Source: Uliginosibacterium paludis (lineage in GTDB: Bacteria; Pseudomonadota; Gammaproteobacteria; Burkholderiales; Rhodocyclaceae). Taken from it: 64,000 nt of DNA. The notes below the pieces were generated by a model, which was not told the DNA's origin, did no database searches, and saw only the letters and a list, made by a program, of their open reading frames with translations. The stretch is taken from the NCBI RefSeq assembly GCF_039631355.1, contig NZ_JBDIVF010000004.1, positions 248,001 through 312,000 on the forward strand, given 5' to 3'. The translations under genes and the position numbers were made by a program. Of the stretch, positions 41,297-49,467 are shown in pieces. Every line of letters starts with the position of its first letter. Position 1 is the stretch's first letter.

Positions 41297-41639
41297 GAAG
41301 CAACCTCCCAGGATTCGACAAGCCTGCAACTCTATCTTTCCACCCCGCTCCCGGCAAGCGCACCCGTCCTGCCCGCGCCGGCCTTCCGGCGGCCTCGGGC
41401 GCTCCCACGTAATCCACAGATTCTGTGGATAAGTTTGTGAGCTTTTCGCGGGACACAGCCACAAACCGGCTCTGTGCAAAGGTTTTTTACACTTCGATCA
41501 AAAATTAAGCTGAGATTTCACTTTCTTTAAAATCAATAACTTGCAAAAGATCAGAGTTGTCAAGCACGCAATCACGGCGGACGGGCCCGGCCCCGCGCGG
41601 CAAGCCGGGCCCGGGTGTGGATTGCGCTAGAATCCGCTC
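41297..41639. promoter_or_regulatory. 343-base divergent spacer with DnaA-box-like palindrome and AT-rich stretch
   Basis: 41412-41430 is a perfect palindrome ATCCACAGA-T-TCTGTGGAT. Its right side holds a consensus DnaA box on the minus strand (TTATCCACA, 41424-41432), and the left side a one-mismatch copy (TAATCCACA, 41410-41418). About 50 bases further, 41480-41560 is clearly AT-richer than the surroundings. The spacer must also hold the promoters of exbB and xseA. TAGAAT at 41628-41633 is a -10 candidate for xseA. Confidence 0.5.
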
Positions 41640-42992
41640 ATGAACAATGCCCGAAACAACCAGGAACAAGCAGGCGCGCGGGTTTCAAGCGTGTCGGAAT
41701 TTGTCCTGCAGATCCGTACGCTGGTCGAGCGGAATGTTCCGCTCGGCTGGATCGGTGGTGAGATTTCCAATCTTGTTCAGGCCGGGTCGGGTCACCTCTA
41801 TTTCACCCTGCGCGACGATCGTGCCCAGATCCGCTGCGCCATGTGGCGCAACCGGGCCCAGCTGCTCGGATTCCGTCTCGCGGAAGGCATGCGGGTCGAA
41901 GTCCGCGCCCAGGCCACGATCTACGAGGCGCGGGGTGACCTGCAGCTGTCGGTCGAAAGCATCCGGCGCGCAGGCCTGGGCAATCTGTTCGAAGCCTATC
42001 TGCGCCTCAAGGCGCGCCTCGAGGCGGAAGGCCTGTTCGAGGCTGCACGGAAGGGCGACCTGCCACGCCTGCCACGCGGCATCGCACTCGTCACCTCGGC
42101 CAGCGGAGCCGTGCTGCACGATGTCGTGACCGTGCTGCAACGCCGGGCGCCGGCCCTGCCGGTCACGATCTATCCATGTCTCGTCCAGGGCGAAGCGGCT
42201 CCTGCGCAGATCGCCGGGGCGATTGCTGCAGCCTGCTCGCGTGCGGGGCGGGACGGCAATGATGTGCTGCTCGTCTGCCGCGGTGGCGGCAGTCTTGAAG
42301 ATCTCTGGGCCTTCAATGACGAGGTGGTTGTACGGGCCATCGCGGCGTCCAGCCTGCCGGTGATCAGCGGCATCGGACACGAAACCGACACTACGCTCGC
42401 CGATTTCGTGGCGGATCTGCGTGCTCCCACCCCGAGTGCTGCCGCGGAAATCGCGTCGTCAGGCTGGTTCGAGCTGCGCCAGAGCATGCCTGCCTTCGGG
42501 CGAAGCCTGCGCAAACTGATGGAGTTCCGTCTGCAACGCGCCTTCCAGCGCCTGGACGAACTTCAGCTGCGCCTCAAACACCCGCGCACGCGTCTGCTGA
42601 GAGGTCAGGAACGGATCTCGGGCGCTGAGCGCGAGCTTCGCCAGCTGATGCGCGCGAAGCTGCGCGAACGCACCCTGAAGCTCGCGGGCCTCGAAGTCCG
42701 CCTGCGCAACGCAGCGCCCAGGCCCAACGTGCAGCGGAAACGGCTGGACGCCGCGGCTACCGCCCTTCGGCGAGTGCTCGACGACCGGCTCGCCAACGCT
42801 TCACAGCACCTCGCGCACCTTGCGGCCCGTCTGGAGGGGCTCAATCCCGACGCCGTCCTGGCCCGGGGGTACGCCATCGTCCGCGACGAATCCGGCCGCA
42901 TCCTGCGGGACGCCGGCCAGAGCCAGTCGGGTCAGATCCTCGACGTCCAGCTCGCACGTGGGCGGATCAGGACACGGGTCGAGAGGCCATGA
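41640..42992 (+). CDS. xseA: Exodeoxyribonuclease VII large subunit
   Basis: 450 residues. OB-fold N-terminus (LVERNVPLGWIGGEISNL, then LYFTLRDDRAQIRCAMWR), the nuclease core with LPRGIALVTSASGAVLHD and VCRGGGSLEDLWAFND, then a long coiled coil and a small C-terminal part with DAVLARGYAIV. It degrades single-stranded DNA together with XseB, which is not seen here. No ribosome site; a -10-like TAGAAT ends 6 bases before the ATG, so the message could be leaderless. Confidence 0.95.
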   Translation: MNNARNNQEQAGARVSSVSEFVLQIRTLVERNVPLGWIGGEISNLVQAGSGHLYFTLRDDRAQIRCAMWRNRAQLLGFRLAEGMRVEVRAQATIYEARGDLQLSVESIRRAGLGNLFEAYLRLKARLEAEGLFEAARKGDLPRLPRGIALVTSASGAVLHDVVTVLQRRAPALPVTIYPCLVQGEAAPAQIAGAIAAACSRAGRDGNDVLLVCRGGGSLEDLWAFNDEVVVRAIAASSLPVISGIGHETDTTLADFVADLRAPTPSAAAEIASSGWFELRQSMPAFGRSLRKLMEFRLQRAFQRLDELQLRLKHPRTRLLRGQERISGAERELRQLMRAKLRERTLKLAGLEVRLRNAAPRPNVQRKRLDAAATALRRVLDDRLANASQHLAHLAARLEGLNPDAVLARGYAIVRDESGRILRDAGQSQSGQILDVQLARGRIRTRVERP

Positions 42993-43044
42993 GGCCGGAA
43001 TTCATCAATCCCATTTGCAAGTACAATCGCGCTTTCGCCCCTCA

Positions 43045-43063
43045 CCCGACTAAAATGGTCGGG
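43045..43063 (+). promoter_or_regulatory. IscR-like operator upstream of sodB
   Basis: CCCGACTAAAATGGTCGGG: inverted repeat arms CCCGAC/GTCGGG around an AT-rich core. It resembles the type 1 IscR (Rrf2 family) site, YYGACTRWWWYAGTCRR, with one core mismatch. It lies 31 bases before the sodB start. The match is by eye, and no experiment supports it here. Confidence 0.5.
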
Positions 43064-43093
43064 CATTCATAACCCTTGCTGGAGAGAGAAGAA

Positions 43094-43675
43094 ATGGCCC
43101 ATACCCTGCCGCCCCTGCCCTATGCCAAGAACGCACTGGCTCCGCACATCTCTGAAGAGACCTTCGACTATCACTATGCCAAGCATCATCAGGCTTACGT
43201 GACCAACCTGAACAACCTGATTCCCGGCACCGAGTTCGAAAACGCCAGCCTGGAAGACATCATCCGCAAGAGCTCCGGCGGCATCTACAACAATGCTGCC
43301 CAGGTGTGGAACCACACCTTCTTCTGGAGCTGCCTGAAGCCCAATGGCGGCGGCGCACCGACTGGCGCACTGGCAGATGCCATCAACGCCAAGTGGGGCA
43401 GTTTCGATGCATTCAAGGAAGCCTTCACCAAGAGCGCGGTTGGCAACTTCGGCTCCGGCTGGACCTTCCTGGTGAAGAAGGCCGACGGTTCGGTCGACAT
43501 CGTGAACATGGGCCCGGCCGGCACTCCGCTGACCACCGGTGACAAGGCCCTGCTGACGATCGACGTGTGGGAACACGCCTACTACATCGACTACCGCAAT
43601 GCCCGTCCGAAGTTCGTCGAAACCTTCCTGACGAGCCTGGCCAACTGGGACTTCGCCGCAGCGAACTTCGCCTGA
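43094..43675 (+). CDS. sodB: Superoxide dismutase (Fe type)
   Basis: 193 residues. Metal ligands are visible as the His in YAKHHQAYV (HH near 26-31), His in WNHTFFWSC, and DVWEHAYYIDY near 156-166. The WNHTFFW and GSGWTFL segments favour the Fe-type enzyme. It removes superoxide in the cytoplasm. GGAGAGAGAAG precedes the ATG. An IscR-like site lies upstream and a strong terminator downstream, so it is monocistronic. Confidence 0.94.
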   Translation: MAHTLPPLPYAKNALAPHISEETFDYHYAKHHQAYVTNLNNLIPGTEFENASLEDIIRKSSGGIYNNAAQVWNHTFFWSCLKPNGGGAPTGALADAINAKWGSFDAFKEAFTKSAVGNFGSGWTFLVKKADGSVDIVNMGPAGTPLTTGDKALLTIDVWEHAYYIDYRNARPKFVETFLTSLANWDFAAANFA

Positions 43676-43697
43676 CCGACCCGGCAGCCCGGCCAAT

Positions 43698-43726
43698 GAA
43701 AAAGCCCGCGTCATGCGGGCTTTTTC
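43698..43726. terminator. Bidirectional terminator sodB / nadC
   Basis: GAAAAAGCCCGC-GTCAT-GCGGGCTTTTTC, a perfect 12-bp stem with A and T flanks, between two convergent genes. Confidence 0.88.
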
Positions 43727-43747
43727 AATTCGGCAGGGATACGATCC

Positions 43748-44599
43748 TCAGGCTTCGATATGCCGCAATGACAGATCGATCGCCGCCACGTCCTTGGTCA
43801 GCGCGCCAATGGAGATCCGGTCGACACCGGTTTCCGCAATCGCCCTGACACGCTCCAGACTCACGCCTCCCGAGGCTTCGAGCTTCGCTCTCCCGGCGTT
43901 GATCCGCACGGCCTCACGCATGTCTTCGAGCGACATGTTGTCGAGCAGCACCATCTTTGCACCGCAAGCCAGCGCTTCCTCAAGCTCCGCGAGATTCTCG
44001 ACCTCGATCTCGATGAAGACATTCGAGGGGGCGAGTGACTGTGCCCGCTGCATGGCCTGAGCAATGCCGCCTGCAGCGATGATGTGGTTCTCCTTGATCA
44101 AGACGCCGTCATACAGTCCGATGCGGTGATTGACGCCGCCAGCTACCGACACGGCATACTTCTGCGCCAGACGAAGACCCGGCAGCGTCTTCCGGGTATC
44201 CACGATGTCGGCACGCGTGCCGGCGACCGCGGCGACATAGCTGGCGGTGATGGTCGCCGTGCCGGAGAGCAGCTGAAGGAAGTTGAGCGCCGTCCGCTCC
44301 GCGGTGAGGAGCGCCTGAGCCTGGGCAAAAATCTCGCACAGCACCTGGCCGGGCGCAATCCGTTCACCATCCCGGACATGCCAGATGACTGACGCTTCCG
44401 GATCCAGCATGCGGAAAGCCGCATCAAACCACTGGGAGCCCGCCAGTACGGCATCCTGGCGCGTCACCACCCGTCCCCGGGCACTGGAGCCTGCTGCGAT
44501 GAGCTGGGCGGTGTAGTCACCCGGGCCGATGTCTTCTGCCAGCGCCTGGGCCACGCTGCGATGGATCTCGACGCGCAGCTGTTCTGTCATTCCGTTCAT
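43748..44599 (-). CDS. nadC: Nicotinate-nucleotide pyrophosphorylase (carboxylating)
   Basis: 283 residues. It makes nicotinate mononucleotide from quinolinate and PRPP in NAD synthesis. The segments VDTRKTLPGLR near 132-142, HRIGLYDGVLIKENHI near 158-173 and LEASGGVSLERV near 240-251 are the family hallmarks. The ATG has AGAGGA 6 bases before; other nearby starts differ by only a few codons. Confidence 0.94.
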   Translation of the reverse strand: MNGMTEQLRVEIHRSVAQALAEDIGPGDYTAQLIAAGSSARGRVVTRQDAVLAGSQWFDAAFRMLDPEASVIWHVRDGERIAPGQVLCEIFAQAQALLTAERTALNFLQLLSGTATITASYVAAVAGTRADIVDTRKTLPGLRLAQKYAVSVAGGVNHRIGLYDGVLIKENHIIAAGGIAQAMQRAQSLAPSNVFIEIEVENLAELEEALACGAKMVLLDNMSLEDMREAVRINAGRAKLEASGGVSLERVRAIAETGVDRISIGALTKDVAAIDLSLRHIEA

Positions 44600-44844
44600 G
44601 TCATTCCTCTGCGTCAATGCGCCCGGTACAGCAGGAAACAGGCTGGCCGGCGCAGGCGGCCGATTCTACACGGGCACGCCCCGGAGCCGGCTGCCCGCGC
44701 GGCCGGGATTGTCCTGTGCTGCAGGGCCGACAGTACGCCACCCCGCTGTCTGGGGCCCCGGAAACTTACCCGATTGTCGGCCGGCGCAAGGTCTGCTGCT
44801 ACCGGGAGAATCCCTGCAGGGACCGCAGAGGCTCGCAGGCTCGC

Positions 44845-46350
44845 TCAGCTCGCTGCGAGCCAGGCGTTGAACCGGTAGCGGGCAGCACGAATGGTTTCAG
44901 ACGGCGTGAGCCCTACCGGACCGATGCCCTCGGCAGCAAGATCCTCTGCGGCCACTCCATGCAGATGGCAAGCCGCGCACGCCGCCTCGAGAGGCGACCA
45001 TCCCTGCGCGAGCAGGCCGATGATCAGGCCGCTGAGCACGTCGCCCATGCCCCCGGCCGCCATGCCGCCATGACCACTGGCATTGATGAACCAGGCGCCA
45101 TCGTGCGCTGCGATGACGCTGCCACATCCCTTGAGCACCACGACCGAGCGAAACTTGCGTGCCAGCTCCCGGGCGCTGCGCACACGGTCCGACTGCAGTT
45201 CGCTCGTCGAAGCTTGCAGCAGCCGCGCCGCTTCGGCCGGATGCGGCGTCAGCACGGCGGGCTGCTCGCGCTGCCTCAGGAGGGCATGCAGCGCGGCGTC
45301 ATCAGCCAGCATGTTCAGGGCGTCCGCGTCCAGCAGCAGCGGGCCGGAGAAAATCAGGCCACGCCGCAAGAGCAGCATCGCGGCTTCGGACTGCCCCATG
45401 CCGGGCCCGAGCGCCAGGGCGCTCGCGAGCAGGAAGAGGTCTCCGGCTCTGCGCAGCATCAGCTCGGGCTGCGTCGCGTCGACGCCGCCTGCCGCGGCGT
45501 CCAGCAAACCGAGAAAAACCTTGCCGGGGCCGAGATGCAGCGCGGCGCGCGCAGCCAGCAGGGCCGCGCCCTGCATGCCCTCTGCTCCGCCAATGAGGCC
45601 CGCCGCACCGAACTGCCCCTTATGCACGTTGCGCGCCCGCCGACGCAGGCAGCCGGCGAACAATCCCGGGGCAATGAGGCGGGCACCGCCGGCCGGCAGC
45701 TCGAGCCCGAGATCGAAGAGCCTGAGCTCACCGCAGTGATCCGGCCCTTCAAGGGTCAGCAGTCCCGGTTTGTGCGCGATGAATGTGGCCGTATGGCTCG
45801 CACGGACACAGGGGGAATGGAGGCGGCCGGTCCCGGCATCCAGCCCGGACGGAATGTCTAGCGCGAGTACCGGACAGGAAAAGGCATTCAGACGCGTGAT
45901 CCATTCGGCATGAAGGCCCTCCGGACTGCGCTTGAGGCCGATGCCGAACAGGGCATCCACGACGAGTGCCCAGCGCGTGCCGACAAAGTCGCGCTGGATC
46001 TGTCCGCCTGCCGCAAGCCAGCGCTCACGCGCCTCCGCAGCATCAGGCGGCAGCGGCCCTGCAGGGTTCTGGCTCACCAGCAGGACTTCACACCCCTGCT
46101 CGCGCAGCAGGCGGGCTAGGACATACCCATCGCCGCCATTGTTGCCCGGGCCACACAACACCAGAACCGGGCCACGCGCCGGAGCAATGAGCTCGAGCGC
46201 CCAGTTCGCGGCAGCCTGACCGGCACGCTCCATCAGGGGCGGCACGCATCCTGCATGCCGGGCCTCCAGCTCGTGCAGCCCGCTCCGGTCCAGGATCGGT
46301 TGGGCAGGTGCGAAGCCGTTTCGCAATAGCTGTCCGTACTGAGCGTTCAT
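44845..46350 (-). CDS. nnr: Bifunctional NAD(P)HX epimerase/dehydratase
   Basis: 501 residues. N-terminal NnrE-type epimerase domain (about 1-215) with VLVLCGPGNNGGDGYVLARLL. The C-terminal NnrD-type ADP-dependent dehydratase domain (about 225-500) has LGPGMGQ and near its end NASGHGGMAAGGMGDVLSG. It repairs hydrated NAD(P)H. GGGGGACATC precedes the ATG. It lies between nadC and kup, with a 245-base gap before nadC that I could not assign anything to. Confidence 0.94.
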   Translation of the reverse strand: MNAQYGQLLRNGFAPAQPILDRSGLHELEARHAGCVPPLMERAGQAAANWALELIAPARGPVLVLCGPGNNGGDGYVLARLLREQGCEVLLVSQNPAGPLPPDAAEARERWLAAGGQIQRDFVGTRWALVVDALFGIGLKRSPEGLHAEWITRLNAFSCPVLALDIPSGLDAGTGRLHSPCVRASHTATFIAHKPGLLTLEGPDHCGELRLFDLGLELPAGGARLIAPGLFAGCLRRRARNVHKGQFGAAGLIGGAEGMQGAALLAARAALHLGPGKVFLGLLDAAAGGVDATQPELMLRRAGDLFLLASALALGPGMGQSEAAMLLLRRGLIFSGPLLLDADALNMLADDAALHALLRQREQPAVLTPHPAEAARLLQASTSELQSDRVRSARELARKFRSVVVLKGCGSVIAAHDGAWFINASGHGGMAAGGMGDVLSGLIIGLLAQGWSPLEAACAACHLHGVAAEDLAAEGIGPVGLTPSETIRAARYRFNAWLAAS

Positions 46351-46429
46351 GATGTCCCCCGGAATGCATGAAGGGCGACAGTTTCCTGCCGCCCTTCATT
46401 AGATCAGATGCCGCTCACACGGCCCATGC

Positions 46430-48328
46430 TCAGATTTCCACCTGGGTGCCGAACTCCACCACCCGGTTCGGCGGAATCTTGAAGAAGTCGGCGGCACTGC
46501 CCGCATTGCGGAACATGAAGAAGAACAGTTTTTCCCGCCACATCGCCATGCCGGGCTTGATATGCGGCACCAGGCGCTCGCGGCCGAGGAAGAAGGTCGT
46601 TTCCATCATGTTGAAGGGCAGGCGACCATCTTCAGTGATCTGCCGCATGGCAGCCGGGATGTCAGGCTCGTCCTTGAAGCCGTAACGCAGATAGAGGCGG
46701 TAGAAACCGTAATCCAGCTCTTCGAGTTCGATCCGGTCGATCTCAGGCACGGTCGGCACGTCTTCGGTCAGCACGGTGAGGAGCACCACGCGCTCATGCA
46801 GCACCTTGTTGTGAAGCAGGTTGTGCAGCAGCGGACGCGGCACGCCCATCGGTGCGGAGGTCATGAAAATGCCCGTGCCCTCGACCCGGCGCGGCGGGGA
46901 ATGAAACAGCGAGGAGATGAACAGATCCAGCGGCATCGTTTCGCTGTCGGTACGCGCCGTCACAAGCTGGCGGCCGCGACGCCAGGTCGCGAGCAGCGTG
47001 AAAACCGCCAGCCCCATGGCCAGCGGAAACCAGCCGCCATCGACGATCTTCACCGCGCAGGCGAGCACGAAAGCGAGGTCGACGACCAGGAATCCGACAA
47101 GGAACATCAGCCCGCGCGTCATCGACCACTTCCACAGATGCTGGACGACCACGAAAGCCAGCAGCGTGTCGATCAGCATGGTCAGGGTCACGGCAATACC
47201 GTAGGCCGACGCCAGATTGCTTGAAGAGCGGAACCCCAGCACCACGGCCACCACCGCCAGCAGCAGGGTCCAGTTCACGCCAGGCACGTAGATCTGCCCG
47301 ATTTCCTTGTGCGAGGTATGCACATAGGGAATGCGGGGGCAGTAACCGAGCTGCATGGCCTGGCGGGTCAGCGAGAACGCGCCCGAGATCACTGCCTGCG
47401 ACGCGATGATGGTCGCCATCGTGGCCAGGCCAACCATGATGTAGAGCGCCCAGCCGGGCGCCAGCAGATAGAAAGGATTGCGGACGGCGTCCGGCGAAGA
47501 CAGCAGCAACGCGCCCTGCCCCAGATAATTCATGTAGATGCAGGGCAGCACGAGGCCGAACCACGCCAGCTTGATCGGGCGGCGCCCGAAGTGGCCCATG
47601 TCGGCGTAAAGCGCTTCGCCCCCGGTGACGGCCAGCACGACCGAGCCCAGGGCCAGGAATCCATGCAGTCGGTGCTCGGCGAAGAAGGCCAGACCGTGCA
47701 GCGGGTTGATGGCCGTCAGCACGAAAGGCTGGTCGACCACCTGTCGCAGCCCCAGCACGCCGAGCGTGATGAACCAGATCACCATCACCGGCCCGAACAG
47801 CGCACCGACCTTGGCCGTTCCCTTGCTCTGCATCCAGAACAGGCAGAACAGCACACACAGGGTAATCGGCACCACGAAGGGATGCAGCGAGGGCGCCGCA
47901 ATCTCGAGACCTTCCACCGCCGAGAGCACCGACATGGCCGGAGTGATGACGCCGTCACCATAGAACAGTGCGGCACCGAAAAGCCCCAGCACCGTCAGCC
48001 ACCACATCTTGCGGGCAGACCCCGCCACCGCGCGGTTGGCCAGCGCAGTCAGCGCCATGATGCCGCCCTCACCGCGGTTGTCGGCCCGCATGATGAAGAC
48101 AACATACTTGAGCGAGACGACCAGCATCAAGGCCCAGAACACCAGCGACAGGATGCCCAGTACGTTCTCCGGCGACGCCGGAATGCCGTGCCCGCCGAAG
48201 ACCTCCTTCATCGTATAAAGCGGGCTGGTTCCGATATCGCCATAGACGATGCCGGTCGCGGCCAGCGTCAATGCGGCCAGTCGCCTGCGCGATCCGGTCT
48301 CGCCATGGGCTGTCGAGTCGTGGGACAT
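46430..48328 (-). CDS. kup: KUP-family potassium transporter
   Basis: 632 residues, about 12 TM helices in the first ~450, then a cytoplasmic tail. The segments TGIVYGDIGTSPLYTMKEVF at 24-43 and TGGEALYADMGHFGRRPIK near 235-253 are conserved in Kup. It takes up K+ with protons. The ribosome site is poor (AGGA directly before ATG). Confidence 0.95.
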   Translation of the reverse strand: MSHDSTAHGETGSRRRLAALTLAATGIVYGDIGTSPLYTMKEVFGGHGIPASPENVLGILSLVFWALMLVVSLKYVVFIMRADNRGEGGIMALTALANRAVAGSARKMWWLTVLGLFGAALFYGDGVITPAMSVLSAVEGLEIAAPSLHPFVVPITLCVLFCLFWMQSKGTAKVGALFGPVMVIWFITLGVLGLRQVVDQPFVLTAINPLHGLAFFAEHRLHGFLALGSVVLAVTGGEALYADMGHFGRRPIKLAWFGLVLPCIYMNYLGQGALLLSSPDAVRNPFYLLAPGWALYIMVGLATMATIIASQAVISGAFSLTRQAMQLGYCPRIPYVHTSHKEIGQIYVPGVNWTLLLAVVAVVLGFRSSSNLASAYGIAVTLTMLIDTLLAFVVVQHLWKWSMTRGLMFLVGFLVVDLAFVLACAVKIVDGGWFPLAMGLAVFTLLATWRRGRQLVTARTDSETMPLDLFISSLFHSPPRRVEGTGIFMTSAPMGVPRPLLHNLLHNKVLHERVVLLTVLTEDVPTVPEIDRIELEELDYGFYRLYLRYGFKDEPDIPAAMRQITEDGRLPFNMMETTFFLGRERLVPHIKPGMAMWREKLFFFMFRNAGSAADFFKIPPNRVVEFGTQVEI

Positions 48329-48618
48329 TCCTGCGGTTCTCCAATCTGGCTACTCTGCTCAGGCCATGGTGCACTGCGGCCAGCGGGCGCGAAACTAACA
48401 TTGCACCGACATACAGACAACAGCAAAAACGATGACTGCCTCGATTTACAACACAAGGTAACACCCGCTCCAGCTCCCCAACACTACCCGAGTCGCCATC
48501 CGCCGGCGGCGGACGGAACTGCCGGCCCAGCCGGTCCGAGACCGAGAGGTCGCACAGCCTTCACGCCCGGAGCGGGCAGGCGGGTAATATTCCGGCCTGA
48601 CACGAATTCCCTGTTTGC

Positions 48619-49380
48619 ATGACCATGACCCAGACCCCATTGCCCGGCAAAGTCCATCTCGTCGGCGGCGGCCCCGGAGACCCCGAGCTCCTGACCCTGA
48701 AAGCGGCGCGCCTGCTCGCCACGGCGGATGTCGTCGTGCATGACAATCTGGTCAGCGCAGCCGTACTGGCCTACGCCCGCCCGGACGCGGAGCGCATCTA
48801 CGTCGGCAAAAAAGCCGGCAATCACAGCCTGCCGCAGATCGACATCAACCGCCTGCTGGTGACCCTTGCTCGCCAGGGCAAGCAGGTCGTCCGCCTCAAG
48901 GGGGGTGACCCGTACATTTTCGGGCGTGGCGGCGAAGAAGCCGAAACCCTGGCCGCGGCGGGAATCCCGTTTGACGTAGTGCCGGGCGTCACCGCCGCAG
49001 CGGGTGCGGCGGCCTATGCCGGCATTCCGCTGACCCATCGTGATCACGCACAGTCCTGCTTCCTTGTCACCGGGCACCTGCAGGACGAGAGCTGCAATCT
49101 CGACTGGCCCACCCTCGCCCGCCCGGGCCAGACACTGGTGATCTACATGGGGCTGACGTCCCTGCCGGAAATCAGCCGGCAGCTCATCGCGCACGGCATG
49201 GATCCCGCCACGCCCGCCGCCTGCGTCCGGCGCGCCACGCTGCCAGACCAGGAAGTCATTACCGGCAGCATCGCCGATCTGGACGGGCGTGTCCGGGCGG
49301 CCGGTTTCAAGCCTCCGGCGATCCTCATCATCGGCAATGTCGTCACCCTGCATGAAGTGCTGGGCCTGCCTTCGCCCTGA
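48619..49380 (+). CDS. cobA: Uroporphyrinogen-III C-methyltransferase
   Basis: 253 residues. It methylates uroporphyrinogen III to precorrin-2, leading to siroheme or cobalamin. The N-terminus VHLVGGGPGDPELLTLKA, the SAM loop VVRLKGGDPYIFGRGGEE and PGVTAAAGAAAYAGIPLTHRD are the SUMT motifs. It is a stand-alone enzyme (no CysG fusion). TAATAT at about 48588 could be its -10 box. Confidence 0.94.
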   Translation: MTMTQTPLPGKVHLVGGGPGDPELLTLKAARLLATADVVVHDNLVSAAVLAYARPDAERIYVGKKAGNHSLPQIDINRLLVTLARQGKQVVRLKGGDPYIFGRGGEEAETLAAAGIPFDVVPGVTAAAGAAAYAGIPLTHRDHAQSCFLVTGHLQDESCNLDWPTLARPGQTLVIYMGLTSLPEISRQLIAHGMDPATPAACVRRATLPDQEVITGSIADLDGRVRAAGFKPPAILIIGNVVTLHEVLGLPSP

Positions 49381-49467
49381 TGCGACGCAGCTTGATTCAT
49401 CCGGCATTTCGCGGCACTCTCGCGCGTCGGCAGGCGGTGCTGCCGAACGACTCCGGACGGGATCTTC

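Noticed and set aside
41297..41639. Main chromosomal replication origin
   Set aside because: Only one good DnaA box and a one-mismatch copy; no dnaA, dnaN, gyrB, gidA or parAB nearby.
44600..44844. A short gene between nadC and the NAD(P)HX repair gene
   Set aside because: Open frames there have no ribosome site or recognisable product and are the tails of frames opposite other genes.
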